DNA of 31,742 nt, taken from positions 1 to 31,742 of the forward strand of contig CABUMF010000022.1 in the NCBI GenBank assembly GCA_902492655.1. Direction: 5' to 3'. Below are positions 7,096 through 15,966 of the stretch, piece by piece (within the stretch, counting starts at the first letter, position 1; every line of letters starts with the position of its first letter). Both the position numbers and the translations under genes were made by a program. This DNA is from an uncultured Eubacteriales bacterium. GTDB taxonomy: Bacteria; Bacillota; Clostridia; HGM11514. The notes beneath the pieces are model-generated. The model saw nothing but the letters and a program-made list of their open reading frames with translations. It was not told where the DNA came from and ran no database searches.

Positions 7096-9034
7096 TGCGG
7101 GTTTTATAATTTTTCCTACCTTATTTGTACTTGCTTTTCTTAACATTGTTATCTGGCTGAAAGCAAATTCGGTTTTCGGTCTTTTGTCCACATCGCTTTC
7201 GCTGCTTCTTTTGGCGGTTTTGCTTTTTGCGGCGGATAAAGGCGTGAATAAAGAAAAAACTTCTTCGGAAGCGGATAGCCTTGCGGTGGACAGTTCAACC
7301 AGAAAAATGATGTTTGAGTTTTCTGTTCCCTGTGTTGTTGCAGATGAAGACGGAACGGTTCTTTGGTTTAATTCCGCGGCTTTAAGGATTTTTGAAAAAG
7401 AGGATATTTCGGGCATGAATATATCATCTCTCTTCCCGGGTGCGGATAAGGTCGGCGGAAAAAGCGGTGAGGGAGAAACAAATATCAATCTCATGAGCTT
7501 TGAATACAGGTTTGTAAGCTGCGTTGAAAACGGAAAAACGCTCTATTTTATAACATTTCATGATATTACCGAGCTTAAAACCGTTTCTTCAAGATGCGAG
7601 GCTATAAAGACCGTCGCTTGCTTTTTGACCATTGATAATTTTCAGGAGGTTATGAGCGGCGTTTCCTCAAACGAAACGGGTAAGCTTGCAATAGAAATCG
7701 AAACAGTGCTTTCGGAGCTTGCGGATGTCTGCGACGGTTCAATCCAAAGGCTTGAACGGGATTTGTATTTCATGATTTTAGATATGGAGCATCTGTCCAT
7801 ATTGATGGCGGAAAGATTTTCGATTTTGAACGACATCAAGAAGATTAAGGGATCAAATGAGATACAGGTAACAATAAGCATCGGTGTCGGATGTGCCGAC
7901 GATTCGGTTTCAAAAAGCGTTTCCTATGCCCGTTCTGCGATGGAGCTTGCTCTCGGGCGAGGGGGCGATCAGGCGGTTGTGAAAATAGACGATGATTACC
8001 GCTTTTACGGCAGCGGTTCCCGGGAAACAGAAAAGAAAACCAAGGTCAGAGCGAGAGTTATGGCTCAGGCTCTTACCGAAATTGTCAGAAATGCGTATCA
8101 AATCATTATTATGGGACACGCCGGCATGGACGCGGATTCCTTCGGCGCCGCAATCGGAGTGTTTACAATTGCCGAAAGTCTGGGAGTTCGTGCAAGGATT
8201 ATTATTGATAAAAATGATGCGGTTATAAAAGCCGAAATCAATAAATTCACGGAATACAAAGAGTATGAATTTGCTTTTATTTCGGAGGAGCAGGCGTTCA
8301 ATATTATGAACGATAAAACGGTTGTGGTATTGCTTGATACTCACATGGCGGAAAGAGCGCAGTGCCCCGAGCTTCTGAGGTTTACATCAAGAATCGTGGT
8401 TATTGATCATCACCGCAAGAACAAGGATTATATCAAAAATACCATTTTGACCTATCATGAGCCGTACGCTTCTTCCACAAGCGAAATGGTTACCGAAATA
8501 TTGCAATACACCGATAACGGTAATAAAATCAGGCGGTTTGAAGCGGAGGCACTTTATGCCGGCATTATGCTTGATACCAAAAACTTTTCCGTTAAAACAG
8601 GTGTCAGAACCTTTGATGCCGCCGCATTCCTAAGAAAAAGAGGGGTTGACACAACAGCGGTTCGCGACATCTTTAAGGTCGGGTTTGATGAGTATAAGGA
8701 ACGGTTGAAAATAATCGAATCGGCAGAGATTTACAGGAGCATAACAGCAATAGCTTGCGGAAAGTCAAGTATTCAAAATGCGGCTGCGGCATCCGATGAG
8801 CTTTTGGAAATAAGCGGAATAAAGGCATCCTTTGTGCTTTGCGAGGCGGACGGATTTATTCATATTTCAGCCCGTTCCACAGGGGAAATAAATGTTCAGC
8901 TGATTGCCGAGGCTTTGGGCGGCGGCGGACACATGGTTGTTGCAGGGGCTCAGATAAAGGGAGCTTCAATGAATGAGGCAAAGAAGATGCTTCTCGATGC
9001 GATTGATACTTATTTTGCAAACAGCAGTTCTTAA
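7082..9034 (+). CDS. gdpP: cyclic-di-AMP phosphodiesterase GdpP
   Basis: 650 residues with the complete GdpP layout: two N-terminal membrane helices (about 8-27 and 32-50), a degenerate PAS domain (about 73-166), a degenerate GGDEF domain (about 170-305, with GRGGDQAVVK at its end), and a DHH/DHHA1 phosphodiesterase. Metal-binding motifs are GHAGMDAD (H346, D350, D352), LLDTH (D419) and IDHHRKN (DHH 442-444); the DHHA1 substrate motif is GGGGHMVVAG near the C-terminus. The enzyme hydrolyses c-di-AMP to pApA and thereby affects cell wall, potassium and osmotic homeostasis (family knowledge). The ATG at 7082 has AGGAG eight bases upstream (7069-7073); an earlier in-frame start at 7049 lacks an SD. 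Confidence 0.95.
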   Translation: MKKNNAGFIIFPTLFVLAFLNIVIWLKANSVFGLLSTSLSLLLLAVLLFAADKGVNKEKTSSEADSLAVDSSTRKMMFEFSVPCVVADEDGTVLWFNSAALRIFEKEDISGMNISSLFPGADKVGGKSGEGETNINLMSFEYRFVSCVENGKTLYFITFHDITELKTVSSRCEAIKTVACFLTIDNFQEVMSGVSSNETGKLAIEIETVLSELADVCDGSIQRLERDLYFMILDMEHLSILMAERFSILNDIKKIKGSNEIQVTISIGVGCADDSVSKSVSYARSAMELALGRGGDQAVVKIDDDYRFYGSGSRETEKKTKVRARVMAQALTEIVRNAYQIIIMGHAGMDADSFGAAIGVFTIAESLGVRARIIIDKNDAVIKAEINKFTEYKEYEFAFISEEQAFNIMNDKTVVVLLDTHMAERAQCPELLRFTSRIVVIDHHRKNKDYIKNTILTYHEPYASSTSEMVTEILQYTDNGNKIRRFEAEALYAGIMLDTKNFSVKTGVRTFDAAAFLRKRGVDTTAVRDIFKVGFDEYKERLKIIESAEIYRSITAIACGKSSIQNAAAASDELLEISGIKASFVLCEADGFIHISARSTGEINVQLIAEALGGGGHMVVAGAQIKGASMNEAKKMLLDAIDTYFANSSS

Positions 9035-9076
9035 ATGAAGCTGTTTTATAACAAAGATTTGAAAGGAATGATATAT

Positions 9077-9523
9077 ATGAAGGTTATTCTTACTGCCGAT
9101 GTTAAGGGCAAAGGCAAAAAAGGAGATTTGGTTAATGTTAATGACGGATATGCAAGGAATTTTCTTTTGCCGAAAGGTCTTGCACTTGAAGCAACAGCGG
9201 CTAATTTAAATGATTTGAAGGGCAAAAACGAGGCTGAGGATTATCGCCGTCAGCAGGATTTTGAGTCCGCCGAGGCAACAGCGGAAAAGCTTAAGGCAGT
9301 TGCGGTAGAGCTCTCCGCAAAGGCAGGCGAAAACGGCAAGCTTTTCGGATCCATTACCTCAAAGGAAATTGCTGAAAAGCTTAAATATCAGCATCATATT
9401 GTTATTGATAAGAAGAAAATGGTTTTGCCGGACGGTATTAAAAGCACCGGTACGCATACCGTGGAAATTAAGCTTCATCCGAAGGTTAAGGCTGAGCTTA
9501 AGGTCATTGTTTCGGCTGAATAA
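9077..9523 (+). CDS. rplI: 50S ribosomal protein bL9
   Basis: 148 residues. The N-terminal rRNA-binding domain begins MKVILTADVKGKGKKGDLVN and contains GYARNFLLPKGLALEAT; a long charged connecting helix (about 45-80) and the C-terminal domain follow, so the protein is full length. The ATG at 9077 matches the universal MKVIL start and has AAAGGA at 9062-9067; an earlier ATG at 9035 would add 14 non-homologous residues. It sits 42 bases after gdpP, the usual Firmicutes neighbour. Confidence 0.97.
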   Translation: MKVILTADVKGKGKKGDLVNVNDGYARNFLLPKGLALEATAANLNDLKGKNEAEDYRRQQDFESAEATAEKLKAVAVELSAKAGENGKLFGSITSKEIAEKLKYQHHIVIDKKKMVLPDGIKSTGTHTVEIKLHPKVKAELKVIVSAE

Positions 9524-9550
9524 TTATTTTACGAAAGGAGGACGGCTGAC

Positions 9551-10876
9551 ATGGATAATATGACAGTTCCGTACTCTGCCGAGGCGGAAGCTTCGGTTCT
9601 CGGTTCGGTTATATTCAATCCGCAGCAAATCACTGTTGTTGCGGAAAATTTGCCGAGCTCCGACGCTTTCTATATCGAAGCGAACAGAGCGGTTTATTCT
9701 GCCATGCTGAGCCTTTTCTCGTTTGGCAAGCCCATTGATGTCGTTACCTTAAAACAACAGCTTGAAACCGACGGTAAGCTTGAGGCTATCGGCGGCATGA
9801 GTTATATAATTGAAATTGCGCAGGCTGTTCCCACAACCGCAAATCTGGACTATTACATAAAAATCGTTCAGGAAAAGTCATATTTGAGAAAATTGATTGA
9901 TGCCTGCGGAAGAATTATAAAAAAGTGTGTTGAAGAAAAAGAAGAAACCGAAAAGATTATGGACAGCGCCGAGCAGGAAATATTCGATATTATGCAGCAC
10001 CGTTCCGAACAGGGGCTTGTTAAGGTCGGGGCAATAATTCCGGAGACGATGAATCATATTCAGATGCTTTCGCAGAAAAACGAGGCAGTAACGGGGATTC
10101 CCACCGGGCTTCACGATCTGGACATGATTCTTTCGGGGCTTCATAATTCCGATTTGGTTCTTATCGCCGCAAGACCTGCCATGGGTAAATCCAGTCTTGC
10201 ACTCAATATCGGGCAGTATGTGGCGGTTCATGAGCATATTCCCACCGCATATTTCACTCTCGAAATGTCGGCGGAGCAGGTAGCTTCGAGAATGCTTTGT
10301 TCGGAGGCTTTCGTAGATTCAAACAGCGTTAAAACGGGCAGCCTTAACGATTATGACTGGCAAAAGCTTTTAAGTGCCGCAAAAGAAATAATAAAAGCCC
10401 CGTTTTTTATAGATGATAAGGCGAATGCGTCAATTAACGAAATTCGCTCAAAGTGTAAAAGACTGAAGCTGAAGGAAAACCTGGGGCTTGTTATAATCGA
10501 CTATCTTCAGCTTATGGAAGGAACGAGAAAGGAATCCCGTCAGACGGAAGTCAGCGACATTTCAAGAGGCTTGAAAATTCTTGCAAAGGAGCTTGATGTC
10601 CCGGTAATTGCGCTTTCCCAGCTTTCCCGAGGCGTCGAGAACCGAACGGATAAAAGGCCCAATCTTTCCGACCTTCGTGAATCGGGCGCAATTGAGCAGG
10701 ATGCCGACATTGTTATGTTTATCCACCGGGATACCGATGATGAGGAAAAGAAAAATCAGGCGGAAATTATTATCAGAAAACACAGAAACGGCTCTACCGG
10801 CTCAATAAACGTTTGCTGGCTCGGTCAATATACCCGTTTTTGTACTTTGGAGAAGCAACAAAATGACGGTTTCTGA
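9551..10876 (+). CDS. dnaB: replicative DNA helicase DnaB
   Basis: 441 residues. N-terminal DnaB domain (about 5-105) begins VPYSAEAEASVLGS, the usual helicase start; a linker leads to the RecA-like ATPase with Walker A ARPAMGKSS (207-215) and Walker B LVIIDYLQL (D317), then LSQLSRGVENR and DLRESGAIEQDAD, the arginine-finger region and sensor. It is the hexameric 5'-3' helicase of the replication fork (called DnaC in Bacillus). No intein or truncation. SD AAAGGAGG precedes the ATG. The last 14 bases overlap tilS. Confidence 0.97.
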   Translation: MDNMTVPYSAEAEASVLGSVIFNPQQITVVAENLPSSDAFYIEANRAVYSAMLSLFSFGKPIDVVTLKQQLETDGKLEAIGGMSYIIEIAQAVPTTANLDYYIKIVQEKSYLRKLIDACGRIIKKCVEEKEETEKIMDSAEQEIFDIMQHRSEQGLVKVGAIIPETMNHIQMLSQKNEAVTGIPTGLHDLDMILSGLHNSDLVLIAARPAMGKSSLALNIGQYVAVHEHIPTAYFTLEMSAEQVASRMLCSEAFVDSNSVKTGSLNDYDWQKLLSAAKEIIKAPFFIDDKANASINEIRSKCKRLKLKENLGLVIIDYLQLMEGTRKESRQTEVSDISRGLKILAKELDVPVIALSQLSRGVENRTDKRPNLSDLRESGAIEQDADIVMFIHRDTDDEEKKNQAEIIIRKHRNGSTGSINVCWLGQYTRFCTLEKQQNDGF

Positions 10877-12158
10877 TAAAATCATAAAAAAGGTTACAAA
10901 AGCTGCATATGCACTTTCGGGGCATACGGCGGTTATAGGTCTTTCGGGAGGGGCAGATTCGGTTTGCCTCACTCACATACTTAAAAATGCCGGGTTTGAT
11001 GTTGTTTGTGCCCATGTAAATCACTGCCTTCGGGGAAGCGAGGCAGACGATGACGAAATGTTTGTAAAAGCATTTTGCGAAACACTGGGAGTCAGACTGT
11101 TTACGCTGAGAGCCGATGTTGCCTCGTTGTCAAAAGAGCACGGCACAAGCTGTGAGGACGAGGGCAGACGGGTTCGGTACGAGTTTTTTGAAAGTGTCCC
11201 GATTGAAAACAAAATTATCGTAACGGCTCACAACAAAAACGATGCGGCGGAAACGGTTATTCTGCACCTTTTGAGAGGAAGCGGAGGACTGAAGGGTATT
11301 CCCGAAAGAGAAGGCGTTTTAAGACCGCTCAGGGATGTTTCAAGGAGCGATATTGAAGCGTATTGTGAGGAAAACAGGCTTTCGTACAGAACGGACAGCT
11401 CGAACCTGACAGACGATTATACAAGAAATAAAATCAGGCATTGCGTCATTCCCGAGCTTGAAAGGATAAATCCCGGTTTTTCCGATGCAATTTTGCGTGC
11501 CGCGGAGATTTCGGGAGCGGAGCATGAGCATATAAGGCTCGAAGCCGATAAAATACCTCTTGAAGAAAAGCACGGCAGAATTTATGCTGAGCTTGAAGAT
11601 TATGACCGCGCGGTTCTTATGCAGCTTATAAGGCGGATGTATTCTTTAGTTTACGGAAGCGATAAAAATCTCGGCTTTGTTTCGGTAGACGCCGCAGCAA
11701 GGCTTGTTGCAAGCGGTCGGGTCGGAAAGAGGGCAGACCTTTTTGACGGGATTTTTCTTGAAACCGAATACGGCCGCTTCAGCGTAGGCAGAGAATGGAA
11801 GGTAACAAAATTTAATATAAAGCTTTCCGAAAAAGTTCGTATTCCTGAAATCGGTATTGAGATTGAAATTAAGAAGGGCATACACAAGGGCTGTATTCTG
11901 GACGCCGATAAGGTATCGGATATTTATGTAAGAAACAGGAAAAACGGTGACAGATGCCTTTGGAAAGGTCACACAAAGAAGCTTAAGGATATTCTTATAG
12001 ATGAAAAAATTTCAAAAATTGACAGAAATTCGGTTGCGGTTCTGGAAACCGGCGGAAAATGTATGGGCGCACTCGGATTTGGTATAAACAAGGAATTTTT
12101 ACCTGATGACAAAACGGTAAATTTTATTACTATTGATTGGAGAAAATATAATGAATAA
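10863..12158 (+). CDS. tilS: tRNA(Ile)-lysidine synthetase TilS
   Basis: 431 residues. The N-terminal PP-loop ATPase carries GLSGGADS (26-33) and the family stretch HVNHCLRGSEADDDE, followed by TAHNKNDAAETVILHLLRGSG and RNKIRHCVIPEL. The C-terminal TilS substrate-binding domain includes RNRKNGDR and KKLKDILIDEKI. The enzyme converts C34 of the CAU isoleucine tRNA to lysidine, which is essential for AUA decoding. The start ATG lies inside the end of dnaB (14-base overlap) and its stop overlaps the hpt start, so the three genes are translationally coupled. Confidence 0.95.
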   Translation: MTVSDKIIKKVTKAAYALSGHTAVIGLSGGADSVCLTHILKNAGFDVVCAHVNHCLRGSEADDDEMFVKAFCETLGVRLFTLRADVASLSKEHGTSCEDEGRRVRYEFFESVPIENKIIVTAHNKNDAAETVILHLLRGSGGLKGIPEREGVLRPLRDVSRSDIEAYCEENRLSYRTDSSNLTDDYTRNKIRHCVIPELERINPGFSDAILRAAEISGAEHEHIRLEADKIPLEEKHGRIYAELEDYDRAVLMQLIRRMYSLVYGSDKNLGFVSVDAAARLVASGRVGKRADLFDGIFLETEYGRFSVGREWKVTKFNIKLSEKVRIPEIGIEIEIKKGIHKGCILDADKVSDIYVRNRKNGDRCLWKGHTKKLKDILIDEKISKIDRNSVAVLETGGKCMGALGFGINKEFLPDDKTVNFITIDWRKYNE

Positions 12159-12693
12159 CAATATCGACAAGGTCCTTTTCACCGAAGAACAGATTAAACA
12201 GAAGGTAAAAGAGCTCGGCGCAAAGATTTCTGAGGATTATAAGGGCAAGGAGGTTATGCTTCTTTGCATACTTAAGGGTGCGTTTGTTTTTGCGTCCGAC
12301 CTGCTTCGTGCTATTGACTCGGACACGGTTTCCATGCATTTTATGGTTGCATCGAGCTACGGCGATAAAACGGAGTCCTCGGGACATGTTATTATAAAGC
12401 AAGATATTGAAGAACCTGTTAAAGATAAGCATGTTATTATAGCAGAGGATATTATTGATACAGGAAGAACCTTGCGTTATGTTATGGATTATCTTGCAAG
12501 CAAGGGTGCGGCTTCGGTTGAGGTTTGCGCACTTTTTGACAAGCCCGACAGAAGGGTTATGAAGGTTGAAGCAAAGTACAGCGGATTTTTGCTTCCGGAT
12601 GAATTTGTTGTAGGCTACGGTCTTGATTATGCAGGCTATTACCGGAATCTTCCTTACCTCGGTGTTCTTAAAAGGGAGGTTTACGAGGGTTAA
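12151..12693 (+). CDS. hpt: hypoxanthine(-guanine) phosphoribosyltransferase
   Basis: 180 residues. The PRPP-binding motif is IIAEDIIDTGRTL (96-108); upstream LCILKGAFVFASDLLRAI and MHFMVASSYG form the flexible catalytic loop, and downstream PDEFVVGYGLDYAGYYRNLPY is the purine-binding hood. It salvages hypoxanthine and guanine. The ATG at 12151 has GGAGA at 12139-12143; an in-frame TTG at 12133 overlaps that SD and is rejected. The position tilS-hpt-ftsH is conserved in Firmicutes. The stop is followed by the structured ftsH leader. Confidence 0.95.
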   Translation: MNNNIDKVLFTEEQIKQKVKELGAKISEDYKGKEVMLLCILKGAFVFASDLLRAIDSDTVSMHFMVASSYGDKTESSGHVIIKQDIEEPVKDKHVIIAEDIIDTGRTLRYVMDYLASKGAASVEVCALFDKPDRRVMKVEAKYSGFLLPDEFVVGYGLDYAGYYRNLPYLGVLKREVYEG

Positions 12694-12695
12694 TT

Positions 12696-12754
12696 ATATT
12701 TGTTCATCTTGCGTGCTCGCAGTAAGATGAATCGCAAATATGCGAGCAGAAAGG
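12696..12754 (+). promoter_or_regulatory. structured ftsH leader, possible pseudoknot or RNA switch
   Basis: Helix 1 pairs TTCATCTT (12703-12710) with AAGATGAA (12724-12731). Its loop contains TGCTCGCA (12714-12721), which is perfectly complementary to TGCGAGCA (12741-12748). The order of the four strands is that of an H-type pseudoknot with loops of 3, 2 and 9 bases. Helix 1 can also be extended outward, after a 3-base bulge, by ATATTTG (12696-12702) with CAAATAT (12735-12741), which would compete with helix 2. The second helix ends one base before the AAAGG SD of ftsH (12750-12754). No U-run follows, so control of translation is more likely than termination. The function is inferred only. 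Confidence 0.55.
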
Positions 12755-12763
12755 TTTGGTTGT

Positions 12764-14626
12764 ATGTCAAAATTTAAAAATGTAATCTTCCTCATATTGC
12801 TTTTTGTACTTGTGGGTGCTATGTGGTCGGTTATGAACATGACGGCGGAGGTTGACAAATACGGATATTCCGACCTCGTTAAGGATATAAACGCAGATAT
12901 AAAAGCCGTGGAAAACGGTGAAAAGGGCAAGATTGAGAGCATGACGTTCTTTGACGATTACACCGCCGAAATAAAAATTCGGGAAGGCAATTCCGTTAAA
13001 GTTCACTCGGTTGATGTTCCGGGAAGTATCGACAGACTGTCGTCGGCTGTAGGAAACGAGGGTATGAACGCCTTAATAGAAAACGGACTTTCCGTCAATG
13101 TAAAGCATGACAGCGACAGCTGGTTTTTATCAATGATTCCCTCGCTTATTATGCTTATTTTCTTTATTTCCATTATGTTTTTCATGTTCCGTCAGACTCA
13201 GGGCGGCGGCGGAAAAATGATGTCATTCGGTAAGGCGAAAACACGGGCGACAAGCATTAATCATAAGGTGACATTTAAAGATGTTGCAGGTGCGGACGAG
13301 GAAAAAGAGGAGCTTGCAGAGGTTGTGGAGTTCCTTAAAAATCCTAAAAAGTTTACGGAAATCGGAGCAAGAATACCTAAGGGAATTTTGCTTGTGGGCC
13401 CTCCGGGAACGGGTAAAACGCTTCTTGCAAAGGCTGTTGCCGGAGAGGCGGGAGTTCCGTTTTTCTCGATTTCGGGTTCGGATTTCGTTGAAATGTTCGT
13501 CGGTGTCGGTGCTTCCCGTGTGAGAGACCTTTTTGAGCAGGCGAAAAAGAATCTTCCTGCCATTGTGTTCATTGACGAAATTGATGCTGTCGGCAGACAA
13601 AGAGGTGCAGGCCTCGGCGGTGGACACGACGAAAGAGAACAGACGCTTAATCAGCTCCTCGTTGAAATGGACGGCTTTGAAATTAACGAAGGCGTTATCA
13701 TTATCGCCGCAACAAACCGCCCCGATATTCTTGACCCGGCACTCCTTCGCCCGGGAAGATTTGACAGACAGGTTGTTGTAGGTGCACCCGATGTTAAGGG
13801 CAGAGAAGAAATACTTAAGGTTCATTCAAAGGGCAAGTTCTTAGGTGATGATGTTGATTTGTCCGTTGTTGCAAAGACTACCATAGGCTTTACGGGCGCA
13901 GACCTTGAAAATCTTCTTAACGAAGCGGCGCTTCTTTCAGCAAGGCAGAACAAAAAGGTTATCAATATGCCCGAGCTTAAGGAAGCAATGCTGAAGGTTA
14001 CCATGGGACCGGAGAAAAAATCAAGGGTGGTTTCCGAGGCGGACAAGAAAAACACCGCTTACCACGAAGCAGGTCACGCAATTGCGGCATATTATCTTCC
14101 CAAGGTTGATAATGTTCATCAGATTTCCATTATCCCCAGAGGCAGAGCCGGCGGTTATACAATGACTCTCCCGAAGGATGACCAGCTTTACAAAACCCGT
14201 GAGGAGCTTATCCAGGATATTGTTATGACAATGGGCGGAAGATCTGCCGAGGAGATTATTTTCGGCGATTATTCAACCGGCGCATCAGGCGATATTCAGC
14301 AGGCAACGAAGATTGCCCGTGATATGGTTACAAAGTACGGAATGAGCAAAAAACTCGGTACCGTTGCGTATGTGACGCATGAAGAGGTTTTTATGGGCAG
14401 AGATTTCGGAAGCACCAAGCCCTACAGCGAAGAATTTGCGGCTGAGATTGATGCGGAAGTCAGAAGCATCATTGACGAATGCCACGAAAAATGCACGGAA
14501 ATTCTCAAAGCTCATATAGATAAGCTTCATGAAATAACAAACACACTTCTTGAAAAAGAGGCACTTACAGGCGAAGAATTTGCCGAAATCATGGAAGATA
14601 AGCCTCAGAATTCCGAAGAAGAATAA
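12764..14626 (+). CDS. ftsH: ATP-dependent zinc metalloprotease FtsH
   Basis: 620 residues. Two membrane helices (about 6-24 and 121-142) flank a short extracytoplasmic domain. The AAA+ domain has Walker A GPPGTGKT (212-219), Walker B VFIDEIDA (268-275), the pore motif FVGVGASRVRDLF (245-257), and the second region of homology ending RPGRFDRQ (329-336). The zinc protease motif HEAGH is at 434-438. It degrades membrane and short-lived cytoplasmic proteins. The ATG at 12764 is preferred: AAAGG lies nine bases upstream, whereas the ATG at 12740 falls inside the leader structure. It is the last gene before a good terminator. Confidence 0.96.
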   Translation: MSKFKNVIFLILLFVLVGAMWSVMNMTAEVDKYGYSDLVKDINADIKAVENGEKGKIESMTFFDDYTAEIKIREGNSVKVHSVDVPGSIDRLSSAVGNEGMNALIENGLSVNVKHDSDSWFLSMIPSLIMLIFFISIMFFMFRQTQGGGGKMMSFGKAKTRATSINHKVTFKDVAGADEEKEELAEVVEFLKNPKKFTEIGARIPKGILLVGPPGTGKTLLAKAVAGEAGVPFFSISGSDFVEMFVGVGASRVRDLFEQAKKNLPAIVFIDEIDAVGRQRGAGLGGGHDEREQTLNQLLVEMDGFEINEGVIIIAATNRPDILDPALLRPGRFDRQVVVGAPDVKGREEILKVHSKGKFLGDDVDLSVVAKTTIGFTGADLENLLNEAALLSARQNKKVINMPELKEAMLKVTMGPEKKSRVVSEADKKNTAYHEAGHAIAAYYLPKVDNVHQISIIPRGRAGGYTMTLPKDDQLYKTREELIQDIVMTMGGRSAEEIIFGDYSTGASGDIQQATKIARDMVTKYGMSKKLGTVAYVTHEEVFMGRDFGSTKPYSEEFAAEIDAEVRSIIDECHEKCTEILKAHIDKLHEITNTLLEKEALTGEEFAEIMEDKPQNSEEE

Positions 14627-14633
14627 TATTATT

Positions 14634-14677
14634 TACCCCCGTTTTGTCCATAAGAAGCGGGGGTATTGATTTTTTTA
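14634..14677 (+). terminator. intrinsic terminator after ftsH
   Basis: 8-bp GC-rich stem TACCCCCG (14634-14641) with CGGGGGTA (14658-14665), a 16-base loop, then TTGAT and a run of seven T. It ends the housekeeping operon. Confidence 0.88.
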
Positions 14678-14686
14678 AAAATTTTT

Positions 14687-14715
14687 TGTAACAAAACGGT
14701 GTTTTTTCCGTCTAA
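14687..14715 (+). promoter_or_regulatory. putative ECF sigma promoter (autoregulatory)
   Basis: TGTAAC at 14687-14692, 17-bp spacer, GTCTAA at 14710-14715. The AAC core and a CGTC-type -10 are features of ECF promoters. The identical hexamers and spacing occur before the second ECF sigma gene (19991-20019, other strand). No SigA-like hexamers overlap it. Confidence 0.7.
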
Positions 14716-14742
14716 ACTATGAAGCTTCAATGAAAGGGGGCG

Positions 14743-15243
14743 ATGATTACGGATAAAAAAATCTCGGAAAGGCTATATGAAACTTATTACATGAAGGTCT
14801 ATTCATTTGTTATGACGCTTGCGAAAAACAAAGAGCTTTCGGAAGAAATAACCCAGGAAACATTTTTCAGAGCCATGACAACGGACAAGAAATTTCGTGG
14901 GGAAAGCAATGAATTTACATGGCTTTGCGCAATAGCAAAGAATTTGTTTTACGATGAAATGAGCAGACGAGAAAAATGCAGAAGCGGAGATTTTGCAAAT
15001 ATCGGCAAAGCTACCTTCGATGCTTCGGAAAGGCTTTGCGATGCGGATGCTTCCTTCAGAATTCATATGGTGCTTCACAGTATGGAAGAACCGTACAAAG
15101 AGGTTTTTGAGCTTCGCTTGTTCGGCGAGCTGTCTTTTAAGCAGATAGCGCATTTGTTTAAAAGAAGCGAAAGCTGGGCGAGGGTTACATATCATCGCGC
15201 CGCACTTAAAATCAGAGAAAGGATGGATAAACATGAAATATAA
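14743..15243 (+). CDS. ECF-type RNA polymerase sigma factor
   Basis: 166 residues. Region 2 spans about 10-80 (LYETYYMKVYSFVMTLAKNK, then EEITQETFFRAM); region 4 spans about 112-162, with the HTH in ELSFKQIAHLFKRSESWARV. Only regions 2 and 4 are present, as in ECF factors. The SD AAAGG starts 14733, with the ATG at 14743. The gene overlaps the anti-sigma gene by 11 bases, so the two are translationally coupled. Region 4 is strikingly similar to that of the second sigma at 19494-19967, in keeping with the shared promoter motif. Confidence 0.93.
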   Translation: MITDKKISERLYETYYMKVYSFVMTLAKNKELSEEITQETFFRAMTTDKKFRGESNEFTWLCAIAKNLFYDEMSRREKCRSGDFANIGKATFDASERLCDADASFRIHMVLHSMEEPYKEVFELRLFGELSFKQIAHLFKRSESWARVTYHRAALKIRERMDKHEI

Positions 15244-15964
15244 TTGTGAAATTGTTCGGGATTTACTGCCGCTTTACATTGACGGCGTTGCAAGCAGTCC
15301 GAGCAAAAGCATGGTCGAGGAGCATATTTTGGAATGTAAAGACTGCGCAGAGCTGCTTTCAAAAATGAAGGAAAAGGAGCTTGAAAGCGAAATAAATGCC
15401 GAAAAAGTCTCCGTAATTTCAGCTCAAAGAAGGTTTTTTAAGCGAAAATCCGCAACTGTCGGAGGCATCATTTCCGCAATTTTTATGATTCCCGTTTTGG
15501 TGTGCCTTATTGTTAATTTGGCAACAGGTGCGTCCCTGACTTGGTTTTTTATAGTCTTGGCATCTCTCCTTACTGCGGCATCCTTGACGGTTGTCCCTCT
15601 TATGGTGCCCGAAAACAAATTGGTTTGGACCCTCGGAACATTTTCCGTTACCCTTGTTTTGCTCATGGGAGTGTGCTGCCTGTACACCGGGGGACGGTGG
15701 TTCTTTGTTGCGTCTTCGGCTTCACTTTTTGGTTTATGCTTAGTTTTCATGCCGTTTTTGAAGGTCATAAAGCATAGACGGGCTCTTATTTGCATGGCGG
15801 CGGACACCCTGCTTTTTTTGCTGATGATGCTATGCATAGGATTATATGTGGATATTCCTTACTTTTTCGCCGTTTCATCAATTATTTCAGTGCCGATTAT
15901 CGCATTTGCGTGGATGGTTTTCGGAATAATAATGTTAATCGGCAAAATAAAAAGGAGAAAGTAG
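15233..15964 (+). CDS. zinc-finger anti-sigma factor, polytopic membrane protein
   Basis: 243 residues. The N-terminal ZAS zinc-finger motif has C5, H31, C35 and C38 (HILECKDC), the pattern that holds an ECF sigma at the membrane. The remainder has about six hydrophobic segments from residue 72 to 238, more than the single helix typical of anti-sigmas, ending in a basic KIKRRK tail. The start ATG lies in the end of the sigma gene. It shares the opening CxxIRDLLPLYID-like stretch with the second anti-sigma (18760-19497). The signal it senses is unknown. Confidence 0.85.
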   Translation: MKYNCEIVRDLLPLYIDGVASSPSKSMVEEHILECKDCAELLSKMKEKELESEINAEKVSVISAQRRFFKRKSATVGGIISAIFMIPVLVCLIVNLATGASLTWFFIVLASLLTAASLTVVPLMVPENKLVWTLGTFSVTLVLLMGVCCLYTGGRWFFVASSASLFGLCLVFMPFLKVIKHRRALICMAADTLLFLLMMLCIGLYVDIPYFFAVSSIISVPIIAFAWMVFGIIMLIGKIKRRK

Positions 15965-15966
15965 AA

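Noticed and set aside
12740..12763. Upstream ATG for ftsH
   Set aside because: It would put the start codon inside the leader helix and upstream of the AAAGG SD; FtsH proteins normally begin close to the first membrane helix, as with ATG 12764.
15790..15966. N-terminal extension of the DUF4097 lipoprotein
   Set aside because: It lies inside the anti-sigma gene; the SD and the lipoprotein signal peptide both point to ATG 15967.
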